This document shows positions 1-6,053 of a stretch of 19,998 nt of DNA, piece after piece. A model generated the notes under the pieces. That model saw nothing but the letters and a program-made list of their open reading frames with translations, made no database searches and was not told where the DNA came from. Position 1 is the first letter of the stretch; each line of letters starts with the position of its first letter. The position numbers and the translations under genes are program-made. The stretch is from the NCBI GenBank assembly GCA_963966775.1, contig CAXAAH010000025.1, positions 1 to 19,998 on the forward strand, written 5' to 3'. The DNA is from UBA685 sp002299005. Lineage in GTDB: Bacteria; Pseudomonadota; Alphaproteobacteria; Puniceispirillales; Puniceispirillaceae.

Positions 1-72
1 GGTCTTTTGCATGGTTGTCAAATCTTGCCACCGCCTTGGCAGGCGCATCTCACCAAACATCTCACCGGCCAT
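1..72 (-). CDS. 5' end of a downstream operon gene, probably a transglutaminase-like (TgpA/DUF3488) protein (partial)
   Basis: Only the first 24 codons are in the window. The ATG at 72-70 overlaps the TGA of the DUF58 gene as ATGA, so the two are probably translationally coupled. The visible residues start MAGEMFGEMRLPRRWQDL and carry no diagnostic motif. The call comes from context: MoxR, DUF58 and a transglutaminase-like membrane protein are a common three-gene bacterial cluster in this order. A different partner, such as a DUF4159 or VWA protein, is possible. The reading frame and coupling are seen; the family is inferred. Confidence 0.45.
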   Translation of the reverse strand, partial: MAGEMFGEMRLPRRWQDLTTMQKT

Positions 73-1013
73 CACGCCCCCTTCTGGCACAAAGCCAGCA
101 CGCGCAAGGCTGTGTCTGCATCATCGGCATTATAGCGTTTAGAGATTCCATCTTCTAATGCCAGCTCAAAGGCGTGACCCGCCTCGCTTGCCAACAGGAT
201 ACCGCCGCATAAAACACGCAATATGGCCTCATAATCTTGCGATGGCACATCATTAAAATGCAACCGCACCACATCATTGCCAGATGCCGCGCCTGTCTTA
301 TATAACAGCCTGTCTTTGGCCGCATATTGCTTCCAGCTAATGCGCGATAAGGGCACACCTTCTTGCCAAGTCTCAAGACTATCGGCGTTAAATTCACCGC
401 GCTCATCACTCTCAAAATCAGCCAACATTTGCGTGCCACCCATCAGCAGGGATGCCCCTTGATAATCAGGCTCAGGCGCGATTGTAAAGGCTGGCAGAGA
501 CAGCCATTGCCAAACCCGCACAAGGCCAAAGGGGAAATGTGTCTCTAGCATGAAAGGCGGCGCAAAATGCACCCCTCGCATCGCCGGTGTAAAGGCTAAA
601 TCATGAGGCTCATACAGGCTTGTGGTAATCGGCTTTTTCTTTTTGCCCTTCTTTCCTAATGCGGGCAATGCCAAGCGCAGATCATAGCTTGTCTTGCGCC
701 CAAGCAGGGCAAAGCGCACCTGTGTTGGCACATGGCACAGCAGGGTCTTTGGCTCATGCACCGCGCCCTTAATCGCATGCACATTCAGCGCCGCCCATAT
801 CACCGAGATAAGAAAAATGATGAACAGCGCAATCGATAATAATAACAGCATATTATGCTGGATACGCACCGATATTGCGAACACCCCAAAGACCGCGAGG
901 CCTACCATTATGCCGTGGCGCGTTGGCAGCGCATAAACACGCCGCCAATTGACCCGCAAAACAGGTTTACGACGCAAAGCAATCTTCTGAGAGAGTGTGG
1001 TGGAAAGAGCCAT
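72..1013 (-). CDS. DUF58 domain-containing membrane protein
   Basis: The gene follows MoxR in an operon. The protein has about 313 residues, with two hydrophobic segments near the N-terminus (roughly residues 34-52 and 54-78) and a soluble remainder. The DUF58 signature is present around residues 213-235 as SLETWQEGVPLSRISWK, with the conserved G-x-P-L-x-R-I-x-W core. DUF58 proteins partner with MoxR AAA+ ATPases and are thought to act in envelope or complex maturation; their biochemical role is not settled. I prefer the ATG at 1013 because the protein then begins MALSTTLSQ, just before the usual basic segment and first helix. An in-frame ATG at 1061 would overlap the MoxR end by 20 bases. 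Neither start has a clear Shine-Dalgarno sequence, so coupling to MoxR is likely. Confidence 0.85.
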   Translation of the reverse strand: MALSTTLSQKIALRRKPVLRVNWRRVYALPTRHGIMVGLAVFGVFAISVRIQHNMLLLLSIALFIIFLISVIWAALNVHAIKGAVHEPKTLLCHVPTQVRFALLGRKTSYDLRLALPALGKKGKKKKPITTSLYEPHDLAFTPAMRGVHFAPPFMLETHFPFGLVRVWQWLSLPAFTIAPEPDYQGASLLMGGTQMLADFESDERGEFNADSLETWQEGVPLSRISWKQYAAKDRLLYKTGAASGNDVVRLHFNDVPSQDYEAILRVLCGGILLASEAGHAFELALEDGISKRYNADDADTALRVLALCQKGA

Positions 1014-1041
1014 AATAACTGGGGGTAAAACCACTGCGCCT

Positions 1042-1965
1042 CTATGGCACAGGCACCTCATCTAGGAGGGTGTCAATCATTTGCCGGCGCGCAGTCTTAT
1101 CGCCGCGGCCAAGGCGATGATGAAGCGAATGCGGAATAAGCGATTTAACATCATCCGGGATAACAAATGCACGCCCCGCCAAATAGGCAGATGCCCGTGC
1201 AAGTGACAATAATTGCTGGCGATAACGCACAGACAAGGTGATATGGCAACGTGCCTCAATCTCATCAGAGAGACTCAACAAATAGCCCAAAATATCATCA
1301 TGAACAGGGATTGCCGCGACGCTTTCTTGCATTTTGATCACATCTTGCGAGGTGACCACAGCCGCGACCTCATCAGAGCGTCTTGGCGGTTGCATCAGGA
1401 TCTCTTTTTGGGTCTGTGTATCAGGACGCCCAATCGCTAGCGAGAGCGAAAATCTATCTAGCTGAGATTCAGGCAAATCAAATGTGCCGATATTCTCGCG
1501 CGGGTTTTGTGTCGCAATCACCAAAAACGGCTTTGGCAACGCTTTGGTCGTGGTATCAATCGACACCTCACGCTCTTCCATCGCTTGCAAAAGGGCTGAT
1601 TGCGTCTTTGACGGGGCGCGGTTTAACTCATCCGCGAGCAGGATTTGCGTGAAGACAGGCCCGTCTTTGACCGCAAATTTCCCTGTTTGCCTATCAAAGA
1701 TAGACAGGCCCGTAATATCAGCGGGAAGAAGGTCATTCGTGCATTGCACACGGTTAAAATCAAGCCCCAAAGCGCGCGCCAATGCCGCAGATAGGCTTGT
1801 CTTGCCAGAGCCCGGCACGTCTTCAATCAGCAAGTGACCATCAGATAATAGGCATATCAAGGATAAATCTAGCGCCTCTGCACGCCCCATAAAGACCGCA
1901 CTGACCGCTTGTTTGATGGTCTCAAGCGAATTTGCATTCTGATTTTCCACCGCAACGACACTCAT
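1042..1965 (-). CDS. MoxR family AAA+ ATPase
   Basis: This is a 307-residue AAA+ ATPase of the MoxR/RavA class, thought to act as a chaperone-like ATPase for maturing partner protein complexes. Walker A is DVPGSGKT at residues 49-56, Walker B is ILLADE at 108-113, and sensor 1 is ATQNP at 151-155, followed by the typical LPESQLDRF segment. The open frame extends upstream to 2199, but the ATG at 1965 has a good AGGAG eight bases before it and gives the usual family N-terminus, so the longer start is rejected. It heads an operon with the DUF58 gene, which starts around its stop codon, and probably a transglutaminase. It is divergent from the HD-domain gene across a 196 bp spacer. Confidence 0.93.
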   Translation of the reverse strand: MSVVAVENQNANSLETIKQAVSAVFMGRAEALDLSLICLLSDGHLLIEDVPGSGKTSLSAALARALGLDFNRVQCTNDLLPADITGLSIFDRQTGKFAVKDGPVFTQILLADELNRAPSKTQSALLQAMEEREVSIDTTTKALPKPFLVIATQNPRENIGTFDLPESQLDRFSLSLAIGRPDTQTQKEILMQPPRRSDEVAAVVTSQDVIKMQESVAAIPVHDDILGYLLSLSDEIEARCHITLSVRYRQQLLSLARASAYLAGRAFVIPDDVKSLIPHSLHHRLGRGDKTARRQMIDTLLDEVPVP

Positions 1966-2035
1966 GATATCACTCCTGAATAGTACCTTCCGCACTCTCA
2001 TACGTTTGCAACGCGGAAGATGATTGTCTACTAAC

Positions 2036-2049
2036 TTAGTTTTTACTAA
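2036..2049. promoter_or_regulatory. Inverted repeat TTAGT-TTTT-ACTAA in the divergent spacer
   Basis: A perfect 5 bp inverted repeat with a TTTT centre lies in the spacer between the MoxR operon and the HD-domain gene. It could be an operator half of the divergent control region, but short A/T palindromes are common by chance. The symmetry is seen; the function is unknown. Confidence 0.2.
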
Positions 2050-2096
2050 ATAGCTGGCAAAAGATACTCCTTCCAAAGGATTGACAGCAAGCGATT

Positions 2097-2121
2097 TTAG
2101 CGGCCATCCTATCGCCGCTAA
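2097..2121. promoter_or_regulatory. Perfect inverted repeat TTAGCGGC-N9-GCCGCTAA between divergent genes
   Basis: Two 8-base arms are perfect inverse complements separated by nine bases. They sit 41 bases before the HD-domain start at 2162 and 132 bases from the MoxR start. A TTGACA (2081-2086) lies just upstream on the plus strand, but I see no good -10 at standard spacing. The location and symmetry suit either a dimeric repressor or activator site or an RNA hairpin in the 5' leader of the HD gene. Confidence 0.4.
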
Positions 2122-2161
2122 CAGATGGTTGCAGGTAGAGCATAATAAAGGGGGCAATAGA

Positions 2162-2737
2162 ATGAGCGTTGTTTCATTTACCAGAATGGATGAAGGCACG
2201 AGGCAAGATTACGCCCTCCTCCATAAATTAGAGCAAGATTATATCCAATCCTTGCCAGAACGCTTGCTATCAGCCCTTCAAGCGCTTGATAACAGCCTTG
2301 CGGGCTATCAGGTATCGCGCCTTCACCATAGCTTGCAAACAGCCACAAGGGCTGAGGCAGATGGGGCAGATGATGAGATGATTGTCGCCGCGCTTATTCA
2401 TGATTTGGGCGATGATTTAGCGCCTGAGAACCACTCACAGCTAGCGGCCGCCATTATCAGACCTTATGTGCGGGCCGAGGTGACATGGACCCTAGAGATG
2501 CATGGGGTGTTTCAGATGAAATATTACGCGGATAAATTGGGCCTGAACCCTGATGAGCGTGAGAGATGGCGTGACCATCAATGGTTTGATAGCTGTGAGC
2601 GCTTTTGCCGGGATTGGGATCAAATGGCCTTTGACCCTGATTATCCGACAAAACCGCTCGCGCATTTTGAGCCGCTATTGCGCGAAATATTCGCCCGCCC
2701 TGCCTTTGATCCCGCCATTATAGACGCCCAAGCATAG
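2162..2737 (+). CDS. HD-domain protein of the PhnZ-like / COG4341 family
   Basis: The 191-residue protein starts at the ATG at 2162, preceded by AAAGGGGG. A longer frame from 2081 would run through the inverted repeat and is rejected. It has the HD-domain metal set: H56 in RLHHSLQTA, H80-D81 in AALIHDLGDD, H91, H114 in LEMHGVFQ, and a late Asp in the DWDQMAFDPDY segment (D154 or D158). This pattern (HSLQTAT, IHDLGD, HGVFQ, DHxWFDS, FDPDYxxxPLxHFEP) resembles the group containing PhnZ, a diiron oxygenase that cleaves a hydroxyphosphonate, and relatives of myo-inositol oxygenase. No phosphonate genes are adjacent, so the substrate is unknown. The family call is firm; oxygenase versus hydrolase chemistry is not decided by sequence alone. 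Confidence 0.82.
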   Translation: MSVVSFTRMDEGTRQDYALLHKLEQDYIQSLPERLLSALQALDNSLAGYQVSRLHHSLQTATRAEADGADDEMIVAALIHDLGDDLAPENHSQLAAAIIRPYVRAEVTWTLEMHGVFQMKYYADKLGLNPDERERWRDHQWFDSCERFCRDWDQMAFDPDYPTKPLAHFEPLLREIFARPAFDPAIIDAQA

Positions 2738-2752
2738 AGGCATGATAAGAGA

Positions 2753-2774
2753 GCAGACGCTTATTCGCGTCTGC
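2753..2774. terminator. Hairpin between convergent genes
   Basis: GCAGACGC and GCGTCTGC form a perfect 8 bp stem with a TTATTC loop, placed exactly where the HD-domain gene and the FecR gene converge. The stem overlaps the last codons and stop of the FecR gene. There is no long T run on either side, so this is a plausible bidirectional stop or RNA-end-stabilising hairpin rather than a textbook intrinsic terminator. Confidence 0.45.
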
Positions 2775-4293
2775 CAACCTCATATTTTTCAACGCGCGCA
2801 CGCTTTTCGAAATCAGCATTATTCTCAACCATAATATTGGTCGAGCCCAAGATGCCATCCACAACATCAACACCATTGGTGATTGACCCAAGCGAGCTAT
2901 TCAGCTTTGCCGTCGCATTATTGCCGCCATCGCTGAGGTTCATGCTTGCAAGCTCCACCTCAAAGACTTCTTGGCCAGCGGCCAGAACCATATCCATATC
3001 ATCTTCATAACCAACCTGCGGCAAGCCTGCCAAAGACAGGTTGTTGAACGAATCTGTGCCAGACCCAAATGACACACCGTCAATTTCCAAATTAGAGACG
3101 GTAAAGCTGCCTGTGGCGGTCGCATCATCATAGGAGATTGAATAATCATAGCTCGCCGTGCCAGAGGCGCTTGTTGCATCAGCTTGCGGCGCAAAGGCAA
3201 GGCCGCTTGATTGGAAGCGTACAGAACCTGAATAAGCATCTGAGATTAAATTTGCCATGTCTGGCGGCACATTGAAATGATTAATATAATGACCACCAGC
3301 CCCATCAGATAAGAGGCGCATAAATTCAGGACCAGCACCAGAGGCCAGCATCGATACCAGCCTTGTGTCAAGATAGGCGTAATTCAAATCAGTCGGCGCA
3401 TCTGTTAAATCAAGACCTTGCGCTTCAAGCTGGGCTAGCAAATCTGAATTCCCAAGAATAAGGCCAAACAGGTCATTCACAGATACTTCCGTCTCACCAT
3501 TGGCGGCTAATGTTTCGGTGACGTTCGCGGTAAAGTCCGCAATCACCTGCGCTTCTACGGTTAGGGCAATCTCGCCAACCGCGTTGCTCGCTGCCTGTGC
3601 GGTGCTGGTCGTGCCCCCCTCTTGGCTTTGCGCCGCCGCAGGGGCTTCAACACTTGCCTCTGATAGGATTTGGTCAAGCAAATCAGTTGTGAGCAAGAAC
3701 GGATCTGATACAGCGCCTGCCGCTGAGATATTCGCACCCCAGCCAGATTGGAAAATATCGACACCAAGCGGGCTTGACGCAGAAGTCACATTAATCGCAC
3801 CAGACAGTAATATCACATCTGACTCGCCATCTTCTTGCACGCGCCCTGCGACTGTTGTCCCTCGAATAGAAGCTGTCGCATTTGGCAGTTTCAAGATCAT
3901 TGCCTTTGGGCTTTTCTTGCTGATCTTACCTGAAACGAATTTAAACGCGCCTTTTTTCACAGAGGCCGAAAGGCTGCCCGGCTCATTACTTTGCGGATCA
4001 TAGATAAATTCATCAAATACCAAAACCGCATTTGGGCCAATGGTAAAGACTGTTTGGTCCTTTAGCAGGATTTGCAAGCTTGTATCAGGGCCGGTGATAA
4101 TCTCATCATCAAGATAGATAGGATCGCCAATGCCAGCGATGCGGCCCACTTCTGTGCCATCAGGTTCTTGATAGCGCACTTCAATCGCCCCAGAGCTAGC
4201 GGCGACAACACCTGATATCGGGCGTTGCAACTGCGCGTGTGCGACCGAAAGCATGCCAAAAAATACAGCTAAAATACAAAGGATACGCGTCAT
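2761..4293 (-). CDS. Secreted FecR-domain protein
   Basis: This is a protein of about 510 residues with a clear signal peptide (MTRILCILAVFFGMLSVAHA, cleavage probably before QLQ), so it is exported. Next comes a FecR-type domain over about residues 25-190, recognisable from GDPIYLDDEIITG, LLKDQTVFTIGPNA and the LPNATASIRGTTVAGRV segment with the IRGT motif. The middle is Ala-, Glu- and Ser-rich, and the C-terminal third is a Gly/Ser/Asp-rich beta-type region. There is no FecI-type sigma factor or TonB receptor nearby, so this is unlikely to be the iron-citrate signalling FecR; it belongs to the periplasmic or surface FecR-domain proteins of unknown role. The ATG at 4293 is preferred over that at 4311 because it gives a standard signal peptide. 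SET lies 119 bases upstream on the same strand. Confidence 0.8.
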   Translation of the reverse strand: MTRILCILAVFFGMLSVAHAQLQRPISGVVAASSGAIEVRYQEPDGTEVGRIAGIGDPIYLDDEIITGPDTSLQILLKDQTVFTIGPNAVLVFDEFIYDPQSNEPGSLSASVKKGAFKFVSGKISKKSPKAMILKLPNATASIRGTTVAGRVQEDGESDVILLSGAINVTSASSPLGVDIFQSGWGANISAAGAVSDPFLLTTDLLDQILSEASVEAPAAAQSQEGGTTSTAQAASNAVGEIALTVEAQVIADFTANVTETLAANGETEVSVNDLFGLILGNSDLLAQLEAQGLDLTDAPTDLNYAYLDTRLVSMLASGAGPEFMRLLSDGAGGHYINHFNVPPDMANLISDAYSGSVRFQSSGLAFAPQADATSASGTASYDYSISYDDATATGSFTVSNLEIDGVSFGSGTDSFNNLSLAGLPQVGYEDDMDMVLAAGQEVFEVELASMNLSDGGNNATAKLNSSLGSITNGVDVVDGILGSTNIMVENNADFEKRARVEKYEVGRRE

Positions 4294-4412
4294 CAATACC
4301 ACCACTATCATAAGGATAAATCCATCACCCCGAAGATAGTCTATTCAGCGCAATAGGTCAAAAGCATCATCCTTTCGGCCTATAAAAAGATTTATGCTGA
4401 CCCGTTTGGCGA

Positions 4413-4784
4413 TTAGTCTTCTTTACGCGTGTCCCAATAGTCACTGCCATAATCATGCACAATCTCTTGGCCAGCGGCGATGTCCTTGGTGGCATAAAAG
4501 CGCACAAACCGGTTATCATCATCGATCTCCCAGCTCGCATTTGCCTCATCACTATGATTATAAAGCATCCCATGCCCCATCATCAAAAGATAATCCCCCT
4601 TCGCACCGGGGCTATCAAAGAGATAATCATTCAGGCGATTAGCTTCCTGCAAATCATCATCATCAATCACAAGATAGGTGCAACGCTCAATCGTCTCATC
4701 CTTCGCAATCGGCAAAATTGCGAAAACGCCATGACCATGAATGTCTGAATCTTTAACGATGATTTTCTTTGTTTCACTATTCAT
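4413..4784 (-). CDS. SET domain-containing protein (putative protein lysine methyltransferase)
   Basis: This small 123-residue protein consists almost wholly of a SET domain. Visible motifs are GHGVFA at residues 17-22, the NHS core (LYNHSDEANASW, residues 74-85) and the C-terminal IVHDYGSDYW (108-117), with Y112 as the expected catalytic tyrosine. SET enzymes transfer a methyl group from S-adenosylmethionine to lysine. The bacterial substrate cannot be predicted; there is no histone-like partner nearby. The post-SET cysteines of eukaryotic enzymes are absent, as is usual in bacterial mini-SET proteins. A GGAAG eight bases before the ATG supports the start. Confidence 0.85.
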   Translation of the reverse strand: MNSETKKIIVKDSDIHGHGVFAILPIAKDETIERCTYLVIDDDDLQEANRLNDYLFDSPGAKGDYLLMMGHGMLYNHSDEANASWEIDDDNRFVRFYATKDIAAGQEIVHDYGSDYWDTRKED

Positions 4785-4946
4785 TCACTTAACTTCCATA
4801 ATCCACCCGATAGAATCACACCTTAAAGCACTGTAATATAGGGATTTTATATAATAATGCCGCAACAGATGATAAAGGTGAGCCGTTATAACACACTCTT
4901 TTATGCTTTTGGGACAGAAATTCCTCTGCGACACAGCACAAAAAAC

Positions 4947-4970
4947 AGCCTTCGAATCAGGCTTTTGTTT
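4947..4970 (+). terminator. Orphan terminator-like hairpin in the spacer
   Basis: AGCCT and AGGCT pair around a seven-base loop and are followed on the plus strand by TTTGTTT. On the minus strand the same stem is followed by GTTTTTTG. No gene ends here on either strand. It may end a small RNA transcribed from the spacer, or be chance in A/T-rich DNA, since the stem is only 5 bp. Confidence 0.25.
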
Positions 4971-5159
4971 CTAAATTGGAAACAGTCAATTTTTGAAATT
5001 TTAAAATTCTATTTTACTTATCAATAATTGCGTAATTTTATAATTAAATGTCTCAATAATAGTGAAAAATTGTAATTTAGTTTTGTTTATTTTTTCTTCA
5101 AAAAAGGGGTTTACCTTATGATGCGAAATAGCGAATAACCTTTTCAACAGCCGGCGGTT

Positions 5160-5183
5160 GGAACTTCCTCCCATTCAATCGTC
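5160..5183 (+). promoter_or_regulatory. Possible EcfG (general stress sigma) promoter of the DUF1127 gene
   Basis: GGAAC at 5160-5164 matches the -35 of alphaproteobacterial EcfG-type promoters. CGTC at 5180-5183, after 15 bases, is close to the -10 (consensus CGTT after 16-17 bases). The expected start of transcription would leave a leader of about 30-40 bases before the ATG at 5224. The -10 has one mismatch and the spacing is one base short, so this is a candidate only. Stress control would fit what is known of DUF1127 and linked RNAs in Rhodobacter. Confidence 0.3.
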
Positions 5184-5223
5184 GGCAAAACCTTATATCA
5201 TGACACTAGAAGGAAATTATATT

Positions 5224-5412
5224 ATGGCTGAGTTCATTCAATTTCAAAAGCGTATCACATCAAACCTTGTAGGTCGTTTTGTAAAGAACGTACAGGTTTC
5301 AAACACACGCCGCGCATTGCAGCAGCTAGATGACAAAACATTGACAGACCTTGGCATCCACCGCGCGCAAATCAATTCATATGTTGCAGAAATCTATAAG
5401 GACGCCGCGTAA
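5224..5412 (+). CDS. DUF1127 domain-containing small protein (CcaF1-like)
   Basis: The 62-residue protein has the DUF1127 motif at residues 30-50: RALQQLDDKTLTDLGIHRAQ, with the typical L-x-x-L-x-D-x-x-L-x-D-L-G-I-x-R spacing. It is basic toward the N-terminus. The ATG at 5224 has AAGGAA upstream; earlier in-frame ATGs at 5158 and 5200 lie in the leader and lack support. DUF1127 proteins are short alphaproteobacterial proteins. In Rhodobacter sphaeroides one of them, CcaF1, is an RNA-binding protein made from the same transcript as the CcsR small RNAs and involved in their maturation. The RNA hairpin downstream here repeats that arrangement, so a similar role is a reasonable inference. Confidence 0.88.
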   Translation: MAEFIQFQKRITSNLVGRFVKNVQVSNTRRALQQLDDKTLTDLGIHRAQINSYVAEIYKDAA

Positions 5413-5540
5413 GGCCCTTATATGATGTGGCTAACAGTGATGCCGCTCAAAACGCATGCAACCTCCTCCCTTGCATGACTGAGCGCAGAGCTGATAGCCC
5501 TGCCATCAAAAGCCCTAACGGAAACGTTGGGGCTTTTTTT
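5413..5540 (+). ncRNA. CcsR / 'cuckoo'-family small RNA, co-transcribed with the DUF1127 gene
   Basis: A perfect 7 bp stem, CATGCAA (5455-5461) with TTGCATG (5471-5477), presents the nine-base loop CCTCCTCCC (5462-5470). This is exactly the CCUCCUCCC motif that names the Rhodobacter CcsR RNAs, where the loop is an anti-Shine-Dalgarno-like seed. The second structural element is the rho-independent terminator at 5509-5538, giving a two-hairpin RNA of roughly 100 bases. There is no promoter between the DUF1127 stop and the hairpin, so the RNA is presumably cut from the gene's 3' untranslated region. Rhodobacter has four copies in a row; here I see one. The 5' end is not visible in sequence; 5413 is only the first base after the gene. 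Confidence 0.75.
5509..5538 (+). terminator. Rho-independent terminator after the DUF1127/small RNA unit
   Basis: AGCCCTAACG, a GAAA tetraloop region and CGTTGGGGCT form a strong stem directly followed by seven T residues on the plus strand. The T run meets the stop codon of the convergent mmcB gene. On the minus strand the stem is followed by TTTTGATGG, so it may also stop mmcB transcription weakly. Confidence 0.85.
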
Positions 5541-6003
5541 ATGTCAGATTATCGGCATCTGCCTCATTACCCACCTCATTATCCGCCTCACCATCTATTT
5601 GGTAATAAAGCCGTCGCATCGCTGTTCTGGCGAGCCGGCGCACCAGATGATTACGCCGTGCCCCTGCCAGCTTCTCGCGTGGTGAAGGGCGCACCTCATG
5701 GCAATCAAAGCCATCTGTGATAAGGATACCGCACGCCTCTGCTTCGGGCAGTATCTCGAGGGGAAACTCATCACCGACCGCGAAATAGAAATCATCTGCC
5801 CATTCCCGGTATTCTGGCCATTTGTGATCTGATTTGAAATCAGCAACAGATGATTTCACCTCTACCATAATGATGGTGCCATCCTTGCCAAGGCAGGTGA
5901 TATCAGGGCGTCTATTTGTTTTTAGGGTGAATTCTGGCAAGCAGGCATAACCGCGTTCAGCAAAATAGCGACTGACAGCCAAGACAATACGATGTGCGTC
6001 CAT
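5539..6003 (-). CDS. mmcB: MmcB family DNA repair protein (putative endonuclease fold)
   Basis: The protein has about 154 residues. The conserved core is visible: RRPDITCLGKDGTIIMVEVKSS in the first third, then DFKSDHKWPEY, DDFYFAVGDEFP, a GILITDGF strand and a basic C-terminal helix (ARRNHLVRRLARTAMRRL). The D...E-x-K arrangement (RPDI ... VEVKSS) is that of a PD-(D/E)xK-type nuclease. In Caulobacter, MmcB is part of the SOS-linked mutagenesis and repair set. The ATG at 6003, with AAGGGGAG upstream, is preferred over the one at 6027. The C-terminal tail after the basic helix is acidic and repetitive (GEADNEVGNEADADN), which is unusual. It lies 50 bases after the SOUL gene and may be co-transcribed. 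Confidence 0.87.
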   Translation of the reverse strand: MDAHRIVLAVSRYFAERGYACLPEFTLKTNRRPDITCLGKDGTIIMVEVKSSVADFKSDHKWPEYREWADDFYFAVGDEFPLEILPEAEACGILITDGFDCHEVRPSPREKLAGARRNHLVRRLARTAMRRLYYQIDGEADNEVGNEADADNLT

Positions 6004-6053
6004 ATGTGCCGCTCCCCTTAAAAACAACCAGCTTTTTAGTCTTACGATTGCGG

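Larger units (their letters stand above)
4785..5223. other. Gene-free, strongly A/T-rich stretch upstream of the DUF1127 gene
   Basis: No convincing reading frame is present across about 440 bases. The part from about 4975 to 5105 consists almost only of A and T, unlike the rest of the window. It could be a UP-element or a binding region for an A/T-preferring nucleoid protein such as MucR/Ros. A terminator-like hairpin sits at 4947-4970, and the DUF1127 promoter should lie near the right end. An unannotated small RNA in the left half is possible but unsupported. Confidence 0.5.

Noticed and set aside
1966..2199. 78-codon N-terminal extension of the MoxR gene
   Set aside because: It covers the divergent promoter region, matches no family sequence, and the internal start at 1965 has a proper AGGAG.
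3500..4003. 167-codon plus-strand frame opposite the FecR gene
   Set aside because: It is antisense to a gene with a signal peptide and recognisable FecR domain; Ala/Ser-rich composition is typical of a shadow frame.
5140..5176. RpoH-type promoter for the DUF1127 gene (CTTTTCA ... CCATTC)
   Set aside because: The two elements are 24 bases apart, much more than the 11-15 bases usual for RpoH promoters.
5427..5720. Plus-strand reading frame across the small RNA and terminator
   Set aside because: It reads through a rho-independent terminator and lies opposite the conserved mmcB gene; it is a chance frame.
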